Shown here piece by piece: positions 37,668-49,530 of a stretch of 64,000 nucleotides of DNA. The notes under the pieces were generated by a model. It saw only the letters and a program-made list of their open reading frames with translations, made no database searches and was not told the origin of the DNA. The stretch is taken from assembly GCA_027886175.1 (NCBI GenBank), contig JAJNNQ010000008.1, positions 8,125,001-8,189,000 of the forward strand. The letters run 5' to 3'. Both the position numbers and the translations under genes were made by a program. The stretch's first letter is position 1. Each line of letters starts with the position of its first letter. This DNA is from Phylloscopus collybita (Eukaryota > Chordata > Aves > Passeriformes > Phylloscopidae).

Positions 37668-37830
37668 AAAGCCTGGAGAGGGTTCAGCAAAGGGCCACCA
37701 TGAGTGGCTCAGGTGTTGGGTCTTGTTCAACTTGGAAAGGACAAGGCTTTGGTGGGACCTCTCAGCAGCCCCCAGTGGTTGCCAGGAGGGTTAGTGAACA
37801 GGGGCCAAGTCAAAATTCTAGAGTTAAAAA
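37668..37830 (+). mobile_element. CR1 LINE fragment (diverged, 3' part of the element)
   Basis: From about 37,668 the sequence follows the CR1 body upstream of its 3' untranslated region: CTGGAGAGGGTTCAGCAAAG and GGGCCACCATGA, then TTGTTCAACTTGGAAAGGAC, AAGGCTTTGGTGGGACCT and CAGCAGCCCCCAGT. These track the family's usual words for the end of the reverse-transcriptase frame (GTTCAGCCTGGAGAAGAGAA, GGCTCCGGGGAGACCT). It lies in sense orientation, is heavily mutated and fades past about 37,830. The 64-codon frame starting at 37,700 is a by-product of this element, not a gene. Confidence 0.8.
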
Positions 37831-39771
37831 TAAGGTGAATTTTCCTCTGGAAAATATTTTAAAATGCGATCATTCAGTTTTCATTATATTCTAAACCAGA
37901 CAGGGAATCCAACTCCCTCTTTCAAAATGCCATGTTAGGGCATGAGTTAGCAAGTAGGGTATTTTGATTAGAGATGATATCCAAGAAAATTGTGTGATTG
38001 ATAAATACAGCCTTGAAGCTTATGTGCCTAAACATTGACAGTGATGGTTTTTACTTTATTGATTAATCTAAATGGAAAAGACAGGTTGCAAAAACCTATT
38101 AGTAAGCTCCCTGGGAATGTGTTTTTCATATATTTTTTGTGTGGTTATATTGATTTTTATATGGCTGATTTGCCTCCAGAGACACCTGTGTATCCCTCAG
38201 ATTCACCTGCAGGGCTGGATTTGGCTGTAAAGTGTGGTCAACATCATCCTTCTTGATGAGGTACATGGTTCCAATTGCAAAGCAGCTGTATTACTTAAGG
38301 CTCTGTGTATCCAAACTAATCTAACAGTAAAAAAATATATTTTTTTTATATTTCAGTCAACATGTGGAAAGATGTTAGGTGGCAACTTTGCAGAAGCTGA
38401 GCACACAAATACTTTTGAAATTCTGGAGTATTCACTGGAATGTACGACTAGTTTCAGCACATTGGGAGCTGCTCCTGGCAAAACCTGTAGTGACGTAAAT
38501 CAGATATTTAGATGGCAAGTATATTCTCTTAATTATAAACAAATTTACTATAAAAATATTTTATTTTTTATTAAACCTTAGATTGAAAGAGAAATTCTGA
38601 AATGGAAAAGGTGGATGTGACCTGGGTTTTGCCAAAGCACAGCTGCCCTTAGAATCTGGGTCTGTGAACAGGCTAGTTGGAATAAACTTTAATTTTAGTT
38701 GCAAGACAGGTTAGACAGCTTTTATATTTGTGAGCAGCATTCAGAGGGACCCTGTGACAGGCTCTAAAATCCCACAAACCTCCAACAGTTTAGTTTTGAG
38801 CAGTCATCACATTACTTCTTTCATAAGGTCAAACTTTACAACCCAGTCACTACCCCTAGAGTTATTATATCTGTTTCATCTTTCCTGTACATGAATATGA
38901 GAACTATTCTTGCAGAATTACAGTTTGGAAATATCAACCATGGGAAAATTAATTTGTTAAAATGCCACAAAATATACTATTACTTGTTGGCAAAAATCAA
39001 TGAGAACTGCAAATTTTTTTTAATTGTACAAATAAATAAAAACCAATCTAGCTGCTGATAAGAAGACAATTATTATGAGGGATAAACAAGAAAGAAAGAG
39101 TATTATTAACTACTACAAGATAAATAGGCTCAGCATACTGAACGTTAAATTTTTTGCCTGTCATTCCATGTACAGAAAATTCAAAATAAAAAGAAGTAGC
39201 AAAATTATCTTGTAATAAGAAGCTCAGGAATAAATGTTAATGGGTTACATGGGACATAGCTTTTTGAGTCTTACTGTGCTCCATATTCACTAACATTTTT
39301 CTGTACTTGAGCAGGGGGAAGTGTTTTTGTCCTTTTTTCCTCACAATTAACATCTCAGGGGAGCTGCCTGACTGCATGTGATGAAAGGCTGCAGGTTCTG
39401 TCACTCTCCATGACCAAAAAGTATGACAGAGTAAAAGGAAAAGAATCAAGCAGCTTCTTTTAATTCAAGGTGTCCTGAGACCTTCACGGATTCAAAACTA
39501 TTGAAATGTGTAAGAGAAATAGCAGGAGGGAATTAGGGTGAGGACAGGAAACCCAGTAGGGTTAGAAAGGGTGGATCTGCAGGTAAGCCTCAAAATTTCA
39601 CCATAATTGTTGTGTGGATAATTCTCTTGGGATCACCAGCTCTCTCTGGAGGTCCATGATTCCCTGACGCCTGGCAGGGAGCAGAGCTGGTGTCAGTGCC
39701 AGGCTCTGCCCTCCCAGCAATGCCAGCCTGGGCTTGGGATGGGCTCAGCTGCCCGCGATGGGGTGAATGTA
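37831..39771. other. Gene-free DNA with one exon-like segment
   Basis: The segment 38,357-38,514 follows a T-rich acceptor tract and is open in phase 0; it is described under findings but is too weak to call an exon. The remainder is AT-rich and featureless until GC rises from about 39,640 toward the minisatellite. Confidence 0.55.
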
Positions 39772-40300
39772 CTGGGTGTGTGGGTGGTGCTGGGTGTGTG
39801 TGGGTGGTGCTGGGTGTGTGTGGGTGGTGCTGGGCGTGTGTGTGGGTGGTGCTGGGGGTGTGTGGGTGGTGCTGGGTGTGTGTGTGGGTGGTGCTGGGTG
39901 TGTGTGGGTGGTGTGGGTGGTGCTGGGTGTGTGTGGGTGGTGCTGGGTGTGTGTGTGGGTGGTGTGGATGGTGCTGGGTGTGTGTGTGGGTGGTGTTGGG
40001 TGTGTGTGTGGATGGTGTGGGTGGTGCTGGGTGTACGTGTGGTGGTGCTGGGTGTGTGTGTGGGTGGTGTGGATGGTGCTGGGTGTGTGTGTGGGTGGTG
40101 CTGGTTGTGTGTGTGCATGGTGTTGGGTGTGTGTGTGGATGGTGTGGGTGGTGCTGGGGGTGTGTGGATGGTGTGGGTGGGGCTGGGTGTGTGTGTGGGT
40201 GGTGTGGGTGGTGCTGGGTGTGTGTGTGGGTGGTGTGGGTGGTGCTGGGTGTGTGTGTGGGTGGTGCTGGGTGTGTGTGTGTGGATGTTGCTGGGTGTGC
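39772..40300 (+). repeat. GT-rich minisatellite, 22 units of about 20-31 bp
   Basis: The array consists of variants of CTGGGTGTGTGTGGGTGGTG. I count 22 units by their CTGGG/TTGGG starts, in length classes of 20, 22 and 29-31 bases. The two extra bases are one more GT step; the long class carries an added 9-base TGGGTGGTG or TGGATGGTG module. Short units dominate the first third, and later units often alternate 31- and 22-base forms, a nested expansion pattern. The plus strand is G/T-rich and virtually lacks stop codons on either strand, which explains the spurious open frames of 185-250 codons here. Confidence 0.95.
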
Positions 40301-42599
40301 ACACTGGAGGGTGCTCTCATTTAGAGAAGAAGGCTCGTTGTGCCGGGGTCCTCTCTCAGGCAGGCAGCGAGATGGAAGAGCTGAGCTTTTGGCATCTGGC
40401 TGCTGTCAGGGAGCAGGCAGTGACTCTGGGGCACTACACTGACTCTGCTTTATCACCCAGACTGCACAAACTTTAAGCAATTTTTTGTGCTTATTCAAAA
40501 ATTTGGGCTCAGCTCATGATTTGCATTGTTTATATTACACATGCCTAATGTACCTATATGCAAGCCTGTACTTAAATTATTTTCCTATTAGTGCATTTCT
40601 CCTTGTTTATATGTGTATTTATTCGTGTTTTCCTCAGGCTGTTTTGAATGTCATTGGGAGTTAAAGACAATGTATGGCACATTCCAAAGAATTATAGTAG
40701 AAGACATTAGATCATATTTCTTTTGTGCCTGAGTATAATAATTCTTGCCTAAATAAGAAAATGCACCAAAAAAATGTAAACAAGGAATCAGTTGAAATGA
40801 GATTATGCATGAATCATTAATGATATGCAGCCTCATCTCAAACAGAAACAACAACAAAAAAAATTAGGTCTTACTGCTAATGGGTTTAGGAAATATTTTT
40901 CTTTTTCAAAAGAAATTACTCAGTGAAATAAAAACATGCTTTTTTAAAATAAATGGATTAATTTACCTTTTGTTTCAAGATAAATAATCATAAATACTGT
41001 ATTTAGCATTAAAAGAAGTATAATTCTCTCCCTCACATATTTATGTTGGTGATGTAGTTTGACCTTGGCTTTATGACACTCGTGTCTGCTTTCTTTAAAA
41101 ACTCTTTCTGGGTTTTATGGCTGCTCCTTTACCTGCAGTCCTGTAGTTTGGTCACTGCATCTGATTCAAAGCATATCAATGGGAAAATTCTTTCCAGCTT
41201 CACTGGGTTCTTGTATCAGGCTCTGGTTGGATCTGATCCTTTTGCCCATACAGTTCCTTGCAACACTTCTAGAGACTTCAGTGTCTCTTCTGGCCAGCAC
41301 TTTCTGTGTATCATTATGCACCTACAGTCATAGTTCCCTTTTTTTCATTGACTTTTCCAAGTCTGTTGCATCAGAATTTTTTTTCCATAATATTTTTTTA
41401 AATGCATTTTCAAAAAGGTTGGGGAGTTGTTTTCTTTTTTTAAATACCAGTAACATATAATTTCTTTCCTGCCTGCATGTTTTTAACCTTAATGACAGAG
41501 GATAAGAAAATAAATAGCACTGTATTTACATTTCAGATCCAGTTTAAGTGTGTGAGTATAGAAAGAGAATTTTTTCCTTTTGGTTATATGAATAAAGTGT
41601 TTGCAGGATTGAGGTTTTAATTTGTAACCCTGATCTGGCTGCACAAACAATTCTAATAAAGTTTAATGAACATTATTAAAAGTTTATATGCAGGCAAATA
41701 GGGTTGCACATTTGGAGTAGTCATTACTACCCTCCAAAAGAGAAGTGGCTTGAAGTAGCTCCAATTTTCCATTCACAGAAGTAGGGGCATCAGGACAGTA
41801 AGGAGCAGAGCAGGATCCCCTCATCCTCCAGACAAAACACAACAGAAGTGGGGGCTTAACGGGAACCAGGAGTGCTTCTTTTGCAAAGTAAGAAAGAACA
41901 AAGTTCCATAGAATGTTATTAGAATTTACACCTGAGGTGTAATGCACATGCTGTAAGGTTCCAATTCAGCTTGCTCAGAGTGCAGATAGAGAGCTGAGCT
42001 GTCCCTGACAGCCAGCCCTCTCACTCTGGGGTGCAGGAGGGAGGAGCACAACATCCAGTTTCCCTGGTGTGCACCAAGCCATGCAGTGGAGCTATTTCTC
42101 AATCACTGACTAATTTTTCTGTCTCAATTGAGAAAATATTATAAATACTAGTAATAAACTTTCACTAAAGCAAAGTTACCAGTACAAAACCTGCTTAGCT
42201 CCCCTCCTTCTTTGCTTTGACTTACCTTTATCATGGAACAAAATCTTTACCTGGAACAAAATCCTACTGTAAGGTTTTCCCAGCAGAAGTTAGTGCCCAA
42301 CTCAATTAGTTATTCCTGTGAAATGGGTTCTTCACCTGTGGCTTCAGACTGAGTGACTGAGATGGGAGGGTCTGACCTGGAAGAGATAATCATGTCAATA
42401 AATTGATTTTTTTGAAAAATCTCATTGGTTCCAAGGGAGGTTAGTCCTGCAAATGAAGTTACTCATGTACTTAACTCTTTGCTGGATCAGGTACTGTAAA
42501 CTCTCTGGGGGAGGACCCATGTTCTCTTTTATTTGTCTGTAAAGTGCCATGTATACCTATGGCACTGTATAAATAAATAATAATAATAGAAACAATAAA
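40301..42599. other. Gene-free AT-rich DNA
   Basis: A short GC-richer shoulder continues from the minisatellite to about 40,450. Beyond it the sequence is AT-rich with no supported gene. An AATAAT-type microsatellite occupies about 42,570-42,589, directly before the next candidate conserved block. Confidence 0.6.
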
Positions 42600-42740
42600 A
42601 ACCATCTAGGGATTAAGCAGGCCTTTTAAAGAGGCCAACTGTTCTTCACATAAATCTTGGATCTAATTTGAGCTCTAATAAGCTCCATTTCCTGCTTTTC
42701 CAATATTTTTAAGCCGCGTTGCAATAGCTATCTTGTTGTT
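42600..42740. promoter_or_regulatory. Candidate conserved non-coding element
   Basis: This 140-bp block has a GGATTAAG word (42,610-42,617; PITX/OTX-type GGATTA core), an inverted GGCC...GGCC pair around TTTTAAAGA, a TCTAATTTGAGCTCTAATAA segment and an AGCCGCGTTGCAATAG stretch with the only CpGs nearby. It lies between a microsatellite and a T-run and has no open frame of note. Regulatory function is an inference from texture. Confidence 0.3.
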
Positions 42741-45700
42741 TTGGGTTTTTTTTTTTAACAGGTGTTTTAAGAGGGCCCTAAGGCAAGTATCTAATCAACC
42801 TAATGGAATTTTCCATGCAGTTAAGTGTTTTATTCAGCTCAAAACATTGTCTTTGATTAGACTTACCACCTTCCCTTTTGCCCTTTTACATTGTTTTGGC
42901 AGGCTCTGCAGGTGGAAAAGCTCCGTGCCCGCTGCAGCTCCATCATGTGTCAAGCAGCCCCTCGGTGTGTGCCTGCCAAAGGAGAAAACTTCGGAGGCAG
43001 CCCCACAGCCCCAGCCTTGGAGGTGTCTGTAGCTGTAGGATGGCCTTTTGTACAAGGTACTCAGCTTTTAATGAGGCAGCTCATATCCTGCCAATGACCC
43101 CATGGCAGTGCCTGCAATCCAGGCTAGCCATCCTGCAGGGGCTGCCTGCACTCTGGGCTGCGCTGGGTAGTCCTGCTGAACCCTGGCTGCCGAGCCTGTG
43201 CTGAGTCGGAACTGGATTAATTAAAGCTGACTGATGTATGCCTGTGAGAACCACGGTCCTCTTAGGTGGTAGTGGAGGTTTTTCTGTAGAACGTTGCCAG
43301 CTCAGGTGCTTTTAACAAACTCTTTTAGCCTCCCAACCTTCTTTTTAACTTGGTTTTCTGGAATGAAAGTTGGTTTAAATCATATAAGGATATAACTTAT
43401 TACATTATGCCTAATATCTTCCCACCTCCTGAGGTGTTGTGAGGATTTTTAAAGTAATATTTATACAGCATTTTGAAGACAAAAAGCATTGCATAAGTGA
43501 TAATTATTATCTACATTTATTTTCATGCCTCAGTTGAAACATCTTTTTCTCTTCGTCTAAGATACTTAATTTTCTTTTGCCTTTCTTTTTTTTTTTTCTT
43601 TTTTTTTTTTAATTACTGTGTTATTTAACTTTGAGATTTTGGGGTATAATTTTGGAGAAGGAAACTGCTGTACAGATTATATTGTACTGTGTCAGATAGT
43701 TCTTCTCTTTTTTGTTTTTCATCCCATGATGAACTGATGCTTTCACCAATGCAATCTGCAACCAGAGGTTTATTCATGCCAGAATACAAGAATAGTTTGA
43801 TTGTTCAGGAAAACAGCCAAGACTCAGAAGGTCTAGATTTTCTCCATTCTGATGCAGGTTTCTTGTTTGACATTGGGAAAATCACTTAATTTCTTCATGT
43901 CTCAGCTGGCCATCTGCAAAGCAGAAATGGTGCTTCCCTACTGTGTACTTGGGGTTTAATATTACTTTTCTATATGAGGCAGTGTTCATAAGGGTGATAG
44001 GAGAACCAATATACTTCAAAAGGCATTTTTGATCTCTTGTTTGCAGATCACTCATAGATCCAGTGACTTACAAAATGGAAATGGGGCCTATATTTCAGAA
44101 ATACATACTAATTTAACTCTAAATTAAGTATTTGGTTAATTTTTTTTATTCATAATATTTTATTTATGTTTTTATGTAATTTATTACAGCTATATTTAGT
44201 TGTTAAATAAGACAGGTTTTATCTTCTTTGGAAAGAATCAGTAAGCAATCTTCGAGATAATTATATCTCTATGGTCCCTGTCAGTGTCCACTTTCCCAAA
44301 GGAAGATCTATGCAGTACTTAGGGTCTGGCCCCCAGAAAAATGACAATGCAGTTGTCTCTGTAAATTTTGCTTTGGATATGTATTTCTGTGATTTTGTGC
44401 TGGATACAAGCAGCCATTTCATTCTGTTACCTGAAGACTGTTTGTTCTTGCCATGATATGCAAAGACATATTTTCATCTCTCCTCATATCCCCATCCATT
44501 TGTGAAACTGATTGCTGCTGTTGGACTGTATATTATTGGTAATTAGATATGGAAACATATGTTCATCCTCTTTTCTAGGGGGAAGCTGTTATACTCAAGT
44601 TATTCTCTACTTTGCATAGTAGAGGGAAAATATAAAGGTATTGTACAACATATGATCAGACAAAAGCTTCTAAACATAAACTCTCATGGTTCATTACTTT
44701 CTTGATCAGCATGCAGTGCTGAAAAGGTGAGTAAGATGGAGATAAAAATTTATCATATTTCAACTGAATTCAGTTATGCTTTTCAAATGGTTCTTCTATC
44801 CCAGTGGGAATGAACCATGGCAAGATAATGTTACTTAATAGTTTTATTTCTAAAATGCATCTTCTTTTCTCTATGCATGCAAGTGCTTTACAGCTTCAAT
44901 AAAAACCATTGTGAAACAGATGCTAAAACATTATCCTAAATATCATTTCACTTTCTGCCTTAAATGTAGGCATTAAAGTAGTAAAAGGAGGTCTACTACA
45001 AAAGTAAAAATGAAAAACAGAAAAGTTTGCATGTGGGGACAGCAGATCATTCTAATCATGTTGAAGTTTCTATCAGCTGCAGCTTCAGTATCTTGAAATT
45101 GTACTGGATAGACTCAGACCCAAATTTCCCCCCTGAAATATGGCTGGTTGCTTGAGACATCAGACATATTCTGAAGGTATTCCTGTGGAGGAATGAAGTT
45201 ACAACCCATGAAAGGCTTTGAACCCTTTATACTTTGGAGGTTGCTAATGTTCAATAATTGAATTGACTCTTGCTGGAAGCTGATCCCATAGTGTCATGGC
45301 ATTCCTGACCAGTTCTGGTGGTCTTCTCTTGCACATCCCATGCTGAAAGGGGAATGTGTGCTTCAAGGCCATGACTGCCATGATCCTCTGCATTTGCTCA
45401 GGCTAAGAAGGGAACCTGCTTGCAGCCAAGAAGCACTTAGGAGAAATGAACCTCAGGAATTAACTTCATTCATGACTGTCTGAAATACAGTTTGGCACTA
45501 CATCCTGGAAATTTGTGTGTTCAACTTTCTCTCTCAAAAAAAGGTGTTGAAAAACAAATTCTATCCCACTAGGAAAGAAGGTTTGTAAGTTGTGTCCTGC
45601 AATTACTATTGTCTTAGATAAAAATAATAGATTCTGTTAAAGTGACCAGCACTAGAGCAGTAGATCTGCACATCAAATGGTTTTCTCTTAGCTGTATTTA

Positions 45701-48700
45701 TGATACAAACACCAGAGTACTTTATTGTATTTTGATATCTACTGGCTTCTGACAGATGTACTTTTTAACCTGCACGTTGCTATCATTAAGCTGCCTAAAG
45801 ACTTTCTTTTTTACTGAAGCTTCTACAGAGCTGCCAAAGGTGAAAACACCTCAGAAATTAATTTATTTGCATTTCACGGAGTGTGGTGATGCAGGCAATA
45901 TAAGACAGTGCTGTGATTTCTTGGGTGAGAAAAAGTAGCTATCTCTTGTCTAAAATTCTTTTGCCTAAAACTTGAAGCTAAAAATAGTAATAGAATCTCA
46001 CTAAGAAGTGAATACTCAAACCTGAGGTGTTAAACAGAGCTCCCATTAACTTAATTTTAATTATTTGTTTGGAAGTTATTAAACTTTCAGAAAATACACC
46101 TAGAAATTAAAAAGCAAGGCAGTAAAATCTCAGTATTACAGAACCAAACATGCACTTACTAAAAAGGGAAGTAAATGTTACGATGCCAGGTAGATCTTAG
46201 AGTGAAAGTATTGTGTGTAACACTGGACAGTTAGCAGGAAACAAGATGATGCCAGGAAATTATTTCCTTTAGGTCAATTGTTGCGTGGTTAAGTTGCTCC
46301 ATTGCAGTGCATTGATCAGTATTTTGATGAATTTGCCAACCACAAGTCCAGAACAGGCATGTGGGACCCCTGATAAATCCCATTTTAGGCTGAGAACAAG
46401 CTGAAGTAATGAATCCACTGAAGAATCGCTTACAGGAGCCCCAGGAGTTTTCTGTGGTCATTGCCTGGAGTGGTGTCTCACTTGATTTTCTCCTAGTGTA
46501 GAAAATCTTCACACACAACCCTAAATTTGTTTACTCCTCTTTACTAAGGGAAGTCTTCCATTAACTTCTGGTCTGTTTGTCACCTTGGCATCACTTGTGC
46601 TCATGATCCTTTTCTTCACATATCACCAATTCATTACAGAAGTACACTCTGCTCAAAGATTTCAAGTCAAGTGCTCCCAAACATTAAAGCTATTTGAAAG
46701 GCAAACCCAGTCCTGCATCTAAATTTTGCAGTCCTTAAAGAGAATAAAAACAAAATGCATGGGTATAATGTTGGCTCAGTAACATCATTAGGAAACTTCT
46801 AGCTGACTTCAGGAGAACAGGTTTGCATCCTAAACATCAATAACTCCAGCCACCAGGAGGGTTTCAAATAAGAAGCTGGATGTGAATCCTGCTTTATTAA
46901 TTTCTGCTGAAAAGTGAATTTAACTTTGCAAAGTGTTTTCTGCTTACATTTTATTTTGTTACTGTCCCAACTAAATTTAACTTTCCTAAAACAATCTGAG
47001 AATTTAAATGAGTTTCCTGTCCATGCACATTTGTGATTTTTTTGTACCACTCATTTCTTTTTTGATAGCACATTGTTTTATTCTTTCAGTCTTAAAAAAA
47101 AAGAGAGAGAGAGAAAAGAAAAACCTGACACAAAAGTGAATTTTTTTTTATTGCATTTCATTTTAAGTCGTCTTTTTAAAGATCTGTCATTTATACAATG
47201 ACAAGAAAACTTTCTAAATTGGAACTAATTTATGAATTCCTTCTTTTTGGCATAATGTCACTTTGCAAGTTAAAATGATAATGACTGGAAAGATCAAATA
47301 TGTTTATCTAAAAAAAGAAGAGGGGTTTAAAGAGTTTGTGCTCATTAGAAATCTTCTCAAACTCTGTACACAGCAGGCATTATAGATTTTTTGAGTGCAA
47401 AAATCCTTTTGGTTAAGAAAAAGATGTAGCTGAGAATGGGAAAGGTTGAAGAGAGTTCAGAATCCCTTTGTCTAGCAACTATAAATGGGTGAAATATCTG
47501 TTTCTTATGTATGTGATTTTTTAGAATGAGATTTGATTTTGTCACCAAACTGATCCTTCATATTCATGTATGTGATTGGATTCTTCCCATTCAATCTTCC
47601 ATTCATGAGCAATCCTTCAATTGCACAAATATTCACAAGCCAATGAGTTACCTGTTGTTTTTTAATAACTTCTCTTTTGTAACACTGATTTAGGAACGTG
47701 CATCCAAATGGCTTACAGTGGACCTTCAGTACACTGGAAAACTTTCTGACCTCTCTGCTTTCATTATGAGGATTTTGATGCAAAGGAAACAACTAAGCTG
47801 TAGCAAATGAAGTAGAATTAATACCATTATGCTCACAATATGCCCACTGCCTGGGGGAATGCTGTCGACTGATCTAATAATACCAGAATCGCATCCTCAC
47901 ACTATTGTAAAATGCATCCATATGTTTCTTATCAAGGCCACTGGTGGCACAAGTCCTTGATCCAGGCAAGTAATAGTCTTTAAAGCTGCACAGAAGAAAA
48001 GTTTCATTTGATGCTGTTCCTGTGCCCTGCATTGTTGCTTCCTTTTACACTTCTGAATTTCTTGTTCCAACCAGTAATGTTGGCATGTCACCATCTGCTC
48101 CCTCTTCCAACATGTCAGTTTGTGTCTTTATCCTAGGTTTCAATCTCTCATGATGTGCTCTTCACTAATGAAGTGTTTAAAAGTGGTGTGAGGAAGGTAT
48201 TAGTCTATGATATAAAGAGGAAGAAATCTGTTTCTCCCACTCATTTTTTTTTCAGTGAAGATGTGCGGATTTTTAAAGCAAGTGCTTAAAAATAATTATG
48301 AAAGAATTATGAAAATGCTACAAAAATGCCATGAGAGATTTTTCTAATGCTTTGTGTAGGTACAACTGGATTCAGTGCAGATTTCAGATTTCAAGTGAAT
48401 AAGGAATCAATTTCTGCCTTATGTTAACAAAAATAGATGGGCTTGTAGTTTCACCTTAATGTCATTTTAGGTGTGGCTTTCACATACACACACATACAAA
48501 AAAAAAAATCTTTCTAACATCTGATGCAAAAGCATGCAATGATTAGAAACAAAAATAGAAACATGAGTAAGATAAAAAGTATTCAGACTACATTGTTTCG
48601 TTTTTAAATCACTCTGAGGATTGTTTTCTCCCTAGAGATCATGGAGAAAGTTCCTATCCAGGATTTTACTTTGTCCCCACTTGTCACTGAAAGAACGTCT

Positions 48701-49409
48701 CTCAGCTGAGGTTCTCTGAACCTCTGTCTTATTCTCACGAGCTTCCACTGTCATGTCCTGACGATGCTACTTTTTTTGAGTAAACACAACTTCTGAGGGT
48801 CAGTTGCTTTGGGCATGCTGAATAAAAAATAAATTAGTGAATTAGTATGTATGATATTACCCAGCAACAAATAGGCATGATTTGTCTTTTTGTTTATAGA
48901 ATAATTTGTTGGGGGTTTTCCATCTTTTGTCTGCAAAATTTCTAAGGCAGTTCCAGAGTGATATGGGACAAAAGCCCTCCTATATGTGCAGTACTCACAC
49001 TGATACTCCTGAGCTGAGGATTCAGTACCATTCTCCATTTTGTATTCAGTGTCGTGAAGATGAAAGCTTAAATAAGAAGACTACAATTAGTTAACGTGCC
49101 CTGTTATACAAAGCTTCAAATCTCGAGTGAAATATGAAAAGTGAACACAAGAGCAGGTGCTGCAGCTGGCTGGCATTAAAAAGAAGGTTTCATTGCTGTC
49201 ACATGCTTGAAGCACAAGAAGATGGGAGTGTCTATGATCAACATCATATTAAAAGCCTTTTCAAAGAAAATAAGTGATCCCAAACTATTTGGATGCTATC
49301 CAGATTTCTTTGGAAGCACTCTAATATGAGAATAATTGAAAGAAAATATCTTTATCAAGATTTAATGTTTATCTTTTTTCTGAGATCAGAAATTTCTCCT
49401 ACCACTTTA
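42741..49409. other. Gene-free DNA with one exon-like segment and several tracts
   Basis: The segment 42,903-43,056 is GC-rich and bounded by plausible splice sites; see findings. Low-complexity tracts are a T/C-rich run at 43,580-43,610, an A-then-GA run at 47,094-47,123 and a CA-then-A run at 48,481-48,508. A mid-GC stretch at about 45,150-45,430 looks less random than its surroundings, but no family was recognised. No gene is supported. Confidence 0.55.
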
Positions 49410-49530
49410 CAGTGCTCAAAAGGTGTGTGGGTGTGGCACTTGGGAATATAGTTTAATGTTGAACATGGTGCTGGGTTTGCAGTTGGACTCAATGATCTTA
49501 CAGGTCTTCTACAGCCTTAAGGATTCTATG
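49410..49530 (+). mobile_element. CR1 LINE 3' end
   Basis: The sequence contains the characteristic CR1 tail in order: GTGGCACTTGGGAATATAGT, AACATGGTGCTGGGTTTG, CAGTTGGACTCAATGATCTT, ACAGGTCTTCTACAGCCTTA and a terminal GGATTCTATG, matching the 3' end whose terminal repeat is ATTCTATG-like. It is in sense orientation, ends at 49,530 and is truncated upstream, as CR1 copies usually are. It is moderately diverged and keeps one 8-base tail unit. The 63-codon frame starting at 49,423 is read through this element and is not a gene. Confidence 0.92.

Noticed and set aside
37700..37894. 64-codon plus-strand frame
   Set aside because: It starts inside the CR1 fragment and reads out into adjacent DNA.
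39690..40476. Open frames of 185-250 codons on both strands (Cys/Val/Gly-rich plus strand, His/Thr/Pro-rich minus strand)
   Set aside because: They are translations of the GT-rich minisatellite, whose units lack stop codons in nearly every frame. Simultaneous openness of five frames shows composition, not coding.
45150..45430. Mid-GC stretch that looks less random than its flanks, possibly an ancient repeat or exon
   Set aside because: No family, splice pair or continuous frame could be identified; a profile search would be needed.
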